From positions 20,093,239-20,157,238 of the forward strand of contig CM067067.1 in NCBI GenBank assembly GCA_033980235.1: a DNA stretch of 64,000 nucleotides. Reading direction: 5' to 3'. This document shows positions 11,391-23,382 of this stretch, piece by piece. The stretch comes from Diadema setosum. Lineage: Eukaryota; Echinodermata; Echinoidea; Diadematoida; Diadematidae. Each line of letters opens with the position of its first letter. Within the stretch, counting starts at the first letter, position 1. The notes below the pieces were generated by a model. The model saw only the letters and a program-made list of their open reading frames with translations, was not told the origin of the DNA and did not search any database. Both the position numbers and the translations under genes were made by a program.

Positions 11391-11796
11391 GTGAAAGTTT
11401 AAGGAAAATTGGACAATCAGGTGGAAAGTTATGCATGCATATCGGTGCCGCCATCGCTGATTGTGAAGATACTTTGTGACGTGATATGGGAAACGATCGA
11501 AAAAAGAATGCAAAGAAAGTTCCAACATATTTTCACTTGACTTGCCTCTTTCAGAAAACAGCGGGATTTTTACCTTTTGTCGGTAGCATATAGTCGAGGG
11601 AATGTGTACTTTTCATTAACAATGAAAAAAACTTACATTTTGTCAAATTATGTTTATATTTTCTTTATATCATTTACCATGGGGTCACAATTAAAATGTT
11701 GCAGTCTTCTCATCCAGCAATCATGGCGCACCAAAACTTTAAAGATTCATAACTATTGAACGGATTGTCCAATGTTCCTTAAACTTTTGCTTGTTT
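11391..11796. mobile_element. Inverted-repeat element, GTTTAAGGAAAATTGGACAA arms
   Basis: Left arm 11391-11436 (GTTTAAGGAAAATTGGACAA...AGTTATGCAT) matches the reverse complement of 11745-11792 (GTTTAAGGAACATTGGACAA...AGTTATGAAT). The arms resemble the subterminal arms of 12074-13000, so the two are relatives. The outermost ends are unclear. Confidence 0.6.
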
Positions 11797-12073
11797 TCTA
11801 CTGATATTGCTGCATTCACTCAATCCATCATGCATGCATATTGTGTTTCATTTCCCTTGAGGCCACGGTTCATCATGGGGTAACCCTGGATTGAACACTA
11901 CAGTTAGAAATCGAAAATCGAAAGGGGATCACGGAAGACCGACAGTCGCCTGGCGTTGAACTGCCGAAGAGGAGATGCGGTCTGTTAGGGGGAGTATAGA
12001 TCGCCGCTGGTGCAGGGGAGATCCGTCTTCGTCGCACTACATGCGAGCAGGTGCATGTGTTGGGCTTCACAGC

Positions 12074-13000
12074 TTAAAGAGGAATCTGTCTAAAATATAA
12101 ATGCGGATCTACTAAATGCTGAAATGTTATCAGAACACATCAGCGAAGTTTGAGGAAAATCGGAACACTCGATCAAAAGGCATGAATTTTTAACGTTTCA
12201 GTTAAATCCATATAGGTTGTCATGATTGGATAATACAAACAAAAACTGCAACAAATCGTGATGTCACAGTCGGCAACGATAAAAAACAAACAAATGTAAT
12301 TGAAATGATACTCTGTTTTAAATGAAAAGTGCACATTCCGTGTAGATATACTTAAAACTGATATAAGGGTAATGTTATTCTCTGCCTTCTGAAAGAGGTA
12401 ACTAAAGTGCTCTTCCGTTATACGAAATGAAAATATCTTTAAAGGCATAATTTACCATTTTGCAGATGAAACAAAAACCCAGCATTAGTGCTTTAAAATA
12501 GGTCTAAAATGTGAGTTAGGGATAGAAACCACCACTAAAAATTTGACTCGGTAAAATCAATGTTAAGTATTGTTAAATATACAAAATGTGAACGATAGTT
12601 ATAGTAAAAATGTTTCCAGACTAAACCGTCTATAGTTACGGTTTATTGAGAAAAATACACATTCCTTATATTTCAGGCTTTATAGCAAAAATTTTATATG
12701 ATGCGATGTTTTGTGGTACAACAGACCTATATACACATATGCATTAAATGTCATATCTTGAATTTTTTTAAATCGCTGTTCCCAAAGGTAAACAAGACCT
12801 TTAAATCTGTTTGACGCAGGTTGCCCTGCAGTCACATCTTATTTGTAGTTGATTTGACCAAAACTGTAAAAAAAAAAAAAAAAAAAAAAATCATAGCTTT
12901 TGAACGGATTGCCCGATTTTCCTCAAAACTTCACTGTTTGTGTCACTAACATTACTACATTTACCGAATAATTATATTTGAGGGGACCGTTCCCCTTTAA
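12074..13000. mobile_element. TTAA-flanked inverted-repeat element carrying a nested insertion
   Basis: The left end TTAAAGAGGAA at 12074 pairs with TTAAAGGGGAA read on the other strand from 13000. Inner arms GAAGTTTGAGGAAAATCGGA (about 12144) and GAAGTTTTGAGGAAAATCGG (- strand, about 12935) extend the inverted repeat. A separate TTAA element occupies 12439-12804, so the host element is about 560 bp without it. No coding capacity. The TTAA ends suggest a piggyBac- or Kolobok-type transposase in trans; which one is not determined. Confidence 0.7.
12439..12804 (+). mobile_element. TTAA MITE nested in a larger element (copy 1)
   Basis: Starts TTAAAGGCATAATTTACC and ends GGTAAACAAGACCTTTAA, giving imperfect terminal inverted repeats inside TTAA. 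The body (GATGAAACAAAAACCCAGCA...GTGAGTTAGGGATAGAAACC) is present in inverse orientation at 61129-61497, and the lengths are nearly equal (366 and 369). Non-coding. Confidence 0.8.
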
Positions 13001-14189
13001 GTATAAGCCATGATGTGTGAAGATGTTTCCCATGTGACAGACGCCGTCCCCACTCCTTGGGACTGGTTTTCCATGATGCTCGCGCCTCCCTGACCCCACT
13101 CTTCGCTCCCATGAGCTGGAAGATGACAGCTCTTCTGGCAGTCTTAATCTCGATATGATGGATTTCTCAGGTGTTTTACTCATTTCTTCTTCTTCTTTTT
13201 TTTTTTTCAATCGTTGACGATCGAGAGCATGGGTTCCACTTGAATTCGAAACGTTTTCTCCCTTCTCGTCTGCAGTGGGGTAAGAGAGGCGAGGTCCCGT
13301 TTATGGTCAACATCTCCCCCCCCCCCCCCCCACCCACACACACTTTTCCATGCACACACAAATCTCACTGTGGGATCTCAGTATCAAGCATTATGATAGG
13401 TCTCGCCTATTACATGTATCTTCTATGTGCACGCAACATCACGTCAATGTAAATACACTCCTCCTGCCCCCTCCCCCTCCCACACACACACTACACACAA
13501 GCACAGAAACGTAAAGACTCCTTACACCCAAAAGCGCGCCATAGATGTAAGAATAAGCTCAAACTCATACCTCTTTTCTTCTCTCCGTTCGTTGGCTTCA
13601 TTTCTCATCTCTCTTACTCATCACTGCTCGTTCTGTACCTCGATCCTGTGTAACTGTCTTTATATTTCTTATTAATCCTCACAAAAAATGTATGACTCAG
13701 TATAGATATAAAGTATAGTTTTTGCGATACAGATGTGTGTTTTGAAATGACAACAGGTATAATGTTTTCGCATGTGTTATGAGAACTGTTTGAAAACTGA
13801 TTGTATTCTTCAAAAAATTATAGGCCCATCGTTATCAGTTTTTTGTTACATAGATGCGTCACGAGTAACCCAACCTTCATGATACGAATATTGGCGAAGG
13901 TATAGACACTTCAAATCATGTCAGCGTCTATCAAATAAGTTCTTTGATTTGACAACCGCTGTGACATTGCGACAATCAAAATGTAAACATGAATTTGAGT
14001 TTAATGGATGTATGCAGTATCAGGAGGTATATACAGAACAGCCTAAAAAACGTGAATATTAGCCGATGGAGCTGTGAATTCGCAATCATTGTGGAAGGAT
14101 ACAGCTCTGGCAAGGCCTTACTGGTGGGTGATGTATTTCATCAGTGATTTCATTTTGATAAATATAATAATATCATGTAGCCATCATGT
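13001..14189. other. Intergenic with C-tract and CA-rich low complexity
   Basis: Contains a 16-base C run at 13316-13331 and CA/CCTCCC-rich sequence to about 13520. No supported gene. Confidence 0.4.
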
Positions 14190-14590
14190 TAAAGGAATGG
14201 TATAGTTCCGGTTGAGATGGGATTTCCAAATCTCTTTTTGTGAGATAATGAGAAATCTGGCTCTTATGAAAATAATGTGAAAGAAATTGTAATTCCAGGA
14301 GGAATTAAAAGTTAATTTGATGAAAACTGGTTTTGAAATGGCTAAGATATCCAAAACAAAGCGATCCTAATAAAAGGTGGGGCCCACCTTTTATCATATT
14401 GCTGTGTTTTATCGTTTTTTTGTGGATACACCAGCCATTTCAAACCCGATTTTCATCAAATAAACGTTCAATTCCTCTTATGTTCTTATCCTTTTTTCTT
14501 TTTTTTTTTTCATAGAGTGGTTTATAAGTATCTGGCAAAAATGTTTCGAGCTGAATCCTCACCTCAACCGATACTATGCCATCCCCTTAA
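14190..14590. mobile_element. TTAA-flanked full palindrome (foldback MITE)
   Basis: TTAA at 14190-14193 and 14587-14590. The left end TTAAAGGAATGGTATAGT mirrors TTAAGGGGATGGCATAGTAT on the other strand. The arms run about 195 bases and meet at the perfect palindrome AAAGGTGGGGCCCACCTTT near 14375-14393. GATGAAAACTGGTTTTGAAA on the left arm is answered by TTTCAAACCCGATTTTCATC on the right. Non-coding; the transcript would form a long hairpin. Confidence 0.85.
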
Positions 14591-16308
14591 AGGCACATGG
14601 ACTTGGGATTTAAGAGGGCGCTGCTGAACAATGACGTAATCGCCGCAAGCTTCACCAAAATTGAGAGGCCCACTTCTCCACACGGTTGTCTTTAACGAGG
14701 GCATCTCCTTGCCAATAACAACAATTTTTAACAAGTACATATTACAGATTATGCGCTTACTCATTTTTCTTTTTCAGCTTTAAAAGTATAGTTGAATACT
14801 CTGTCTTAAATTAATTTGCTGTATAATAATATGTGATTGTTGAACACGTTCAATAGGAGTTCGCGGTTCGCTGTAGGCCTATACGTACCAAATATGTTAC
14901 AACGGCCAAATCAAGAAACGAACTAACTATATACTCACCAGTCGAATCGGCTTTATAGGGAAGTTCGAGAATAATCATGTATTTGATAAGCGTACACATA
15001 CTGTAGTACTAGGGTTACATCTTCAATCTCCCTATTAGACCAAAGTAAACAGCGCTCCCTTGAACTCCGGGTTCGTGTGATTCTAATCATTCACCTTACA
15101 TACACTCTTTACCATTCTCAACATTCTGTATTCGTTATTTCATGAGAAAATAATGATAGATTGAATGGCGTTAACAATGTACTGAAAATATTTTATTGCA
15201 AAAACATACAAATGTGATTAGCACAAGCATCAATATTAATTACCTTCCCAACGCTTCAATGATAACGTTTAACGTTACAATAACTTCATTCTTTTGAGCA
15301 GCATTATAGCCCGGCATTCATTGCACCATGTTGACAGACATGGCCAGGTGACAGTATTCGGTTTTAGGCTGTCTTACTCTGAAATACACACTGACTTCTT
15401 TGGGCATTGGCAGCAAGTCAAAAGAAACAATTCATCAGCCTTGGTAGAGACTACGCACCTCCTATCCATCGCAGAGAGCCTTTTTACAAACCAGAGCCGT
15501 ACCGAGTATAGCCTTTGTCCAAGGCACTCATGCTGTATTAATTGCGAAAGGAGCAAGCCAGAGCTATCTTATGGCACACCACACATCACAAACGCAGATT
15601 GCACAGCTTTCCTTCATTTTCATATTAATTTTCTTGCAATTATCCAAAATTACGACAAGCAAAGTTATTCGACAGACGTACTGGCTTTGCGAGCATAGTA
15701 TAGGCCCTAGGCCTATCTCCTTGTCTATTTGAACACCGGCTGAATTGCTGTACATTGGCCAGTTTGTTTCCGGACGATGACAGGATAGATGCAGTCATCA
15801 AACGATATTTTTTTCCAGACTCATGCAAGGTCAGAACTTTTAGTGCTACGTCTAAGATTGGATGCTATGCGCCAGTAAATAGTAGTAATTTGATAGGCGA
15901 ATATCCTGTCATCCCCGTAGCCACTGATAGTGCCAGTATTATAATCGTCTCTTCATTCTGTATTCTGCATGAGTCTCTTCATTTTTTATTCCAACAACCC
16001 TGAGATAAAACTATGAAAACACTCATTGCAGCTTCTCATAACTGCCAAAAATGTATACCAGAGATATCATACAACACAATATCTGCAAGAAAAGTATAAT
16101 TGAGCCTTAGAAGAACTGATACTGCTTAAAAGTTAGACAGTAAAATATAACGACGGGAACATAATTTTCGTAACCATGTTTGATGAGTATTAGAATGCAT
16201 CACCTACGTGCATCAAAAGTTATGTCCTGTGCTCTCGTATAACACAGTTCTGATAAATACATAGACAAATTTGCGTATTTGCATGATATAATTATGGTGT
16301 TACGTATA
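14591..16308. other. Intergenic, nothing recognised
   Basis: Starts with AAAGGCACATGGACTTGGG directly after the TTAA of the preceding element, possibly the end of another TTAA element whose partner end was not found. A 134-codon open frame at 15294-15698 has no recognisable domain and is probably chance. Confidence 0.35.
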
Positions 16309-16490
16309 TTTTATTCAATACAATTTAATTTAGTTCAGTTCAGTTCAGTTCAATTCGATTCAATTCAATTCAATTCAATTCAATTCAATTCTATTCAATT
16401 TAATTCAGTTCAATTCAATTCAATTCAATTCAATTCAATTCCCCTCAATTCATTTCAATTCAAGTTTCATTTTCCAATCATGGGGTGGAA
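16309..16490 (-). repeat. AATTC pentamer array, probably a LINE 3' tail
   Basis: About 135 bases of (CAATT)n with CAGTT and CGATT variants, then AAGTTTCATTTTCCAATCAT. Read on the - strand, the unique part leads into GAATT repeats, as with the 3' ends of LINE copies in this window (compare 39556 and 49381). The LINE body is not recognised. Confidence 0.6.
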
Positions 16491-16559
16491 TACCTCGTCA
16501 ACCAAAGGCTGGTTTTCAGGGGGTCCACATTAAGTACATTATCTTCGTATATCGGTACG

Positions 16560-18800
16560 TACAATTTAGCAATGTTCCTATGTATAACCATTGTCACACG
16601 TACCATGTCGCATTGTGAAGGTCCAACGTTGACAGTCGTATGAGTACGGTCGTGCGTAATGGTCTTGTGTGTATGGTCATACGTTTCATGCCTATCCTGT
16701 CGTTATATCAAATACCTTCCGGAATATAGTTCTATACATATCAATATTGGTCTTGTGTGTAATCATGGTCGCAGGTATAGATAGTCTTTCGTAGACCCCC
16801 GTAGGACCAATGTACATATTAAAGTTTGTTGGAAATGTGCATGCTCAATATCATTTTCTTCGTCACCACAGAAATGCCAGTGATTCCGTGAAACACAAAA
16901 CCAGTCGTGAAAGATATCTGAGTAAATTCACGCCCGAACAAGGTTCGGAGGCGCCCCTTCAATGGAAAAAAAAGATGCGACAAAATTTCATCAGCTACAC
17001 ATCAAGTCTGTCACTCAGTTACGTAGTCATGGCAACATGATTTCGAACCCCTTGAACTACCAACGTCCAATTACGTTTCCTAGACACCTATGATAATCAC
17101 AGTCACAAAAACTCGATATTTACATGCTCTCCTCACGTTAAAATGTCTTCGTTCATGTGCTGTTTTTAGCAAAACAAAAAACTCAAACAACAAATTAATA
17201 ATGAATGATACTGTGAATGAAACTGCATCAAAGCTTACAAGGAAAATTCAAATAGTTGCTCTTGTGAATTTGTCGTATCATACAACACGCAACGCAAAGG
17301 AACAAGATGCAAGCTGCATGAAATTGAAAATAAAAGTGCTGCATACTAAAGGCTTCAACCACTCCCATGGGTGAATCTATAAATCTATACTCATTATATC
17401 GTTTGATGACGTAATGGATACATTCAGCCAATCACCATGCGTCCGATAGCAGCCATACCAAACTTTGTTTTTGTATTTCAAAGCAGCAAAATGATGAAAC
17501 TGAAATACTTTTCACTTCAAAACCATTTGTCTGACCCTCAAAGAAACTCTGATTTGATACAGCAATCTCTTATGCAGTTCATTAGTTCGTCATTTTGATG
17601 AGTTAACCCCTCATGCCCAATGACGATCTCATCATGCCATGTATATGATTATGCAAAATCACCGACATTGAGATTGCATGTTCCTACGCACAGCAGCTCA
17701 CATGCATTTGCATTAACAGTCAATTTGCTGTCAGTTGCCTTAGGATAATGTCTTTCACATAATTATTTGCTGATAGTGCCATCTTCTGGTTGGACAGCAA
17801 GAAGCTTTGAGAAGAAAATCTAAAGAACAACGAACACGGACACTTTCGCAGATCCATGAAATAAGGCAGAACATTTTCAAAGGACATGCTTAATTTCAAT
17901 TGTCAATAATCTTTCAGACAATATTAATAAGATGCATACGGCTTAATACTTGAGTTTTCATCATTTCATTCACACACTTTTCAATTAAGTTAATCAAAGA
18001 AACAGACGGACAAAAACAAATAGAAACAATCCGTATGAAATGATAATGGCAAATAAATCACCGATTGGCATCATTATCTTTCCACATTAATTCGATAGTT
18101 TCAAATAAAGAAAATGACGACCTAGGAAAGTCTTGGTATTCACCGCTTGATCTAACGCCCTCATTTCGTTACATTTGCTCTCATATTGTTGCAAGGAGGT
18201 ATTTTCGTATCGAAGTATACAGCGCTGACGTCACAAGCTGTAGAATACCGACCAATACCAATGCCACAAACAACCTTATCGTTAACCATGAATACACTTC
18301 ACTCACCGCAGCATATTAATGCTCCATTTTTATAGCGATTGCACCCCGCTCTCGTGCGTCAAACGTCTGCCATTTTGATGTGATACTCAATTGGGGCAAA
18401 ACTCGGACTCATATTCTCATATTAATAACAGATGGATGTAGCACCGCTGGGCATGTGTGTATGATATAATAATTTGAGCTATCAATTGCATGTGTCAATG
18501 CACTGAGAGAAAGAAAGAAAGAAAGAAAACACCCAAAATTTTGAAGTCCAAATAGCGTTCAATACGATTAAAAAAAAGTTTCGTCAGTATACAAGATCTG
18601 AAATTGGGCCGATTATCGTTCATCGCGAGACCATGACCATCAAAATCAAATATCGTCTCTGAGCCCCTTTATATTCTTAAAATAGAGAGAAAAAAAAAGT
18701 CTGTGCTGACTCACTCCAATGAAAATTGGTGCGTACCAACGAATACTTGAAATTTGGACAGCTTGTATCTTTTAGTCCTTGTAAGAAATCTCAAAAACAG
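16560..18800. other. Intergenic, nothing recognised
   Basis: Unremarkable AT-rich DNA between the two convergent genes, with a small GAAA run at about 18510-18528. Confidence 0.4.
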
Positions 18801-18817
18801 CATTAATTTTTGACATC

Positions 18818-18823
18818 TTTAAT
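18818..18823 (-). promoter_or_regulatory. Candidate poly(A) signal ATTAAA of the receptor gene
   Basis: ATTAAA on the - strand, about 77 bases past the receptor stop codon. No AATAAA was found on that strand within the following several hundred bases. It is the nearest acceptable signal; usage is unproven. Confidence 0.3.
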
Positions 18824-18900
18824 TTTCGGTCTCGAAACAACAAATTCTGGAGATGAACTCTCACCTCTTCCTAACTCCTCCTCCTACTCCTCCTCCTAAA

Positions 18901-19218
18901 CTATTTCACCCAAATGCAAACTGGCCAGTACACCAGGTTGAAAATGAGAAAGAGCATCGGGTAGACGTATCTGGCCATTCGGTCGAGTTGAGTCGATGTC
19001 CAGTACATCTCCTCGCCGTACACCATGGGTGGGTTCTCCTCGCAGTGTCCAGCACCGGACATGTTATCACCCTTGCCTCCCGGAGAGAAGTACTGGGTCT
19101 GGTACCTGCTCAACCGTTCCTCGTCCAATCCGGACTTGTTGGACAGGGGACTGTCCCGGTCGCTGGTCTGGGAACACTCGGTGGCAGCCCGTGCCTTGCG
19201 TCTCTCTTCTCTCTTGGC
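18901..19218 (-). CDS. Receptor terminal exon: cytoplasmic loop and TM4
   Basis: 318 nt to a TAG at 18903-18901. The frame runs AKREERRKARAATECSQ, then a Ser/Glu-rich linker, QLDRMARYVYPMLFLIFNLV and YWPVCIWVK. The basic start (RREERRK-like) follows TM3 as in glycine receptors. The acceptor is taken as aataaag|GCC because an in-frame TGA lies just upstream and the phase fits; its polypyrimidine tract is weak. The C-terminus ends two residues after the TM4 hydrophobic stretch. Confidence 0.9.
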   Translation of the reverse strand, partial: AKREERRKARAATECSQTSDRDSPLSNKSGLDEERLSRYQTQYFSPGGKGDNMSGAGHCEENPPMVYGEEMYWTSTQLDRMARYVYPMLFLIFNLVYWPVCIWVK

Positions 19219-22200
19219 CTTTATTCAGTCGAGGGAAAACAACGAGACGGTAAAACTTAAGATAAAACCGGGGGTCACGCAGGAGGCATGACAGTTATGT
19301 AAAATTTTGGAGAATTCTCCGTGTTTCACAAGTCCAACCACTTCTTATCTCCATGTAGGCCTACGACCACTGAGAAGAAGCAGCTAATTGACACATTTTA
19401 CCGTAAGCAGAATCTCAGAGATGTTTAATCCCCATGCTGGTGTAATCATCATCACCACCAAGTACCTCCTCATTGTTATCATAACTCACATTCTTATCAT
19501 CTAGCGACACAATAAGGCGACCCATTTCCACTATATCTTCTTTTCTCCGTCTGGGTGCTTTAATACAAGCCCTCCTCGACCGTTTAACACTTCTTTAAAC
19601 TTGTTAAGAGCGGGTTGAGAAATGCTGAAATTTGTATGGCATGTACTATACACTCTGGTATTTGACGTCATCACTATGTACTAAATCATGACAGGATGAT
19701 TATCCTCGGCAAGGAGGTATCATTGCTGATACGTCCTTGTTCTCGGTAAGCAGCCTGACAACGCTGTTATGGGATATTGTAAGTAACGACAGAAGAAATT
19801 TATGTTAGGACGACGCGAGTCGTACACTATAATAAACAGATAAACACGCGTACATATTATTGTCATGCTCCTCGACAGGAAGAGAATTCAGACTTGAAAA
19901 AGAACTCGTTTGAAACATAAGTTTAGAAAGGCGCTTCATGCTAATAGAGGGTTATTATTTGAATTAGTATCATTATTGTGTACTATCATTGTTATCATTA
20001 TCATTGTCATTACCAATTATTATTATTACTTTTTAGTTTTACTATGATTATTATCATCATTTTTGTTACCATCATCAACATAATCATCATCATTCTCATT
20101 CTTTTACACCTTGAACCACATTCATGCCAGCACTATTCTCATTCACATTTGGCGATCTGGATTATTTTGTTTGCGCTCGACTGTATGGGCGTCCTTTGGC
20201 TCGCTAAACAGTTTTATTTAAAAACACGATTGTTGTGCTGGACCCTACTGAGCTTGACAATGTATTAACTTCAGCGTCTTGAACGGCTCTTAACTATTTA
20301 TCTATGATTAAAAACGAGTATCAGAGACATGATTACACACGAAAAATTTGTTGTTGTCCGAAACATGGAGAAACACGAAAGCATTTATAGCACACAACGT
20401 CACTATTCTCGGCCAAATATAGAATAACGCGCCAATGCCATGCAGGCAAGAAACGAACAATCAAGCGAACCGAAAAATTCATTTCGAAGGTAATTCAAAC
20501 TCGTCATTGTCAGCGCCGCTGCCTCCAGCCTCATTACAAAATAATGTCATCCACTTGAGCTATCTGTTCTTTAGAATGTTCATCACGTCGGCAAAAGGGT
20601 GCCAATAATCACGATTTCATCATTTCAATTCGACAATGAAATTTTGCAATAAAAGAGATTCAATACTTGAATTTAAGTATGTATGGACATTCAACTTCCT
20701 GAAACTCATCAATCTGCTATGTGTGTATCCGTCAACGCATACCTTCTGCTGTGTCCCCCATGATGTCAACAATATTGTCCATTTTGGCACTGAACAACTT
20801 TGCCGAACGGTTAATGATTGAAAGGATGGTATGAATATCATAGGATATTGCCTTCTCCTTTTACTGAGAAATGGATACTCAAGAAGACAGTGGCATATTA
20901 TGATAATATTCTTCCCATGGCAGTTGTATTGTCCATGTCAAGTCTCCTAATTAACATTCACGTCGCGACTGCGCCGCGCTGACATTTTGCAAAGGGATTA
21001 ATGGATTTGGCATCAATGCATGGGCAGATTTTGAGTCTTTAAAAACAGAACAAAGCAAAATATAAGAAACAACAGCAGCAAAAACACATGGGTATAGAGT
21101 CCGTTACCTGCAGCAGGAGGAGATAGTTGGCCAATGCGTATTCTAATAAGGCAACGAACACGAAGACAAGACACGCAGCCAGCCATATATCGATTGCCTG
21201 GGAAAATGGGGGAAATAACGAAAATGCGTCAAAATCTTCAACCATAAATATGTCAACTATGAATCATCAGAAAAAATGCAAAAAATGTATTTTCACAAAA
21301 TGTGCCGTAAAGCTATAATCTAATGGTCAATTGAATCCAAATTCAAATGATTAACCTAATCACTCGAGGTGAAAGAACGATATCAACAGTTGTTCAAAAC
21401 CTACAAAAACGACACGAATAGGTTTCAAAAGCTGATTTGCCTCCTTAGATCATGCTGGTCGAAGAGACAAGATATAATACATTGTAGAATATACTTGAAT
21501 GAAGTAAAAATCACCATATTACTCGTTATTGTTGAAGCATCATAAGCAGTACTCACAAGTAACAATTATTGTTATCAGTTTGAAGCTCAATAAAAACGAA
21601 AGGTTTCTTGTCATGCGGTATACTCGTAAGTTAATGATTTTTATCCCCTTATCTGATTATCATTTTATGGGATTATCACAATCATCATCGTTTTCTCCTC
21701 TGTCTGATTTGTGTCTTTAAACGAATGCCAACTTGACTTATGGAGTGGACATACTAATGAACGGGAAATGTTAATGCTTCAATCTGGAGGAGCTTTTTCT
21801 GGTCCTTCTGGCTCTGTTCTGAGCACACATAATCCACCTGCCAGTGTAGGCGACACGACATTTTGTTAATGTGACAAGTGTTTTTTCTTTTGGTGAAAGT
21901 CAGCTTGATGTTGTGGATGATTATGTTTATCTTGGAACAGTGTTCAACTATAATGGATCATTTAATAAGGCTATTAAAAGACAAGTGAATCAAGCTAGGA
22001 GGGCCATGTTTAATTTGATCTGTAAGGCTAAGAAGTTATGCTTACCCGTAGATATACAATGTGCTCTTTTTGACCAGCTTGTTGTTCCAATTTTATTGTA
22101 TGGTTGTGAGATTTGGGGTTTTTGTAAGCTGGATTACATTGAAATGTTTCATAAGAAGTTTTTAAAAAGTATCCTTAGGCTTCAGCGTGGTACTGCAAAT

Positions 22201-23319
22201 TGTATGGTGTATGGGGAATTGGGCAGGTTCTCTTTAACAAGTACGGTAGAGAAGCGTTTGGTTAATTTTTGGGCGAGGATTAGTCAAGGTAAAAAGTCTA
22301 AGCTTTCATACATTATTTATAAATTGTTACGCCAGCTACATGATTGTGGTGAGATTGAATCAGAGTGGATCAAGAACGTTAGAGGTGTTTTAGACAAGTG
22401 TGGTATGTCAAATTTATGGTTAGAGGATGTCCCATTGAATCTTAAATGGGTCAAATCATCTTTGAATCTTAGGTTGGATGATATGGACAAGCAAAATTGG
22501 ATTGCTGAAGTGAACAGAAACCGTTTATGTTTTAATTATAGAATCTTTAAACAGGAGGTTGGCTTAGAAAATTACTTATTAAAGCTGGATGTTGTGGAAA
22601 GAATAACTCTGTGTAAATTTCGTTGTGGGAACCACAAGCTGCCTATTGCTACTTGTCGATATTTACCTGATCAAGTATCCCAATTATGTACTCTATGTAA
22701 CTTGCAGGTTCAAGGGGATGAATTTCATTACTTGTTGGTTTGTCCTTTCTTCAGTGAAACACGTAGGCATTATATTAAGAGATATTTCTCACGCCGTCCT
22801 AACGTTATTAAATTTCATCAATTATTTAGTAGTAAGAGTATTAAAACGTTGAAGAATTTGTCTAGATTTTGTAAGATAATTATGTTGAAGTTTGTCTAGA
22901 ATCATTTTTAGTAGTGCCAAAACTGTGAGGTGTGCAAGTTGGCACAGTGTGCTCTATTTGTTGTTAAATCTTGCCGATATTATATTACATGTATTTATGT
23001 GTTGTGACTGCCAAAGATTTAATTTTTCTTTTATTGTGTGTTTTATACCATTGTATTTCTTCCATGCCCCGGGAGGGGCCGTTTTAAGAAATAAAATTCA
23101 TTGTCATTGTCATTGTCTTCATTGTCATTGTCATTGTCATTGTACCGGCAATGTTTTCTCCAAGTACTTACTAAGGGTTAGGGTTATAGGCTTGTGATAG
23201 GGTTTCAGATTTAGATTGATGCGACTATTACGATTTTGGTTAGAGGTATGTTTGTGGGTAGAATCTCCTTGTTGTAGTTTTCTTTCCGCCTTTCTTTCTT
23301 TTTTTTTTCTTTCTTTTTT

Positions 23320-23382
<63 letters not shown>

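Noticed and set aside
15294..15698. 134-codon open frame
   Set aside because: Cys/His content looked suggestive, but there is no spaced zinc-finger pattern, no splice context and no homologous neighbour.
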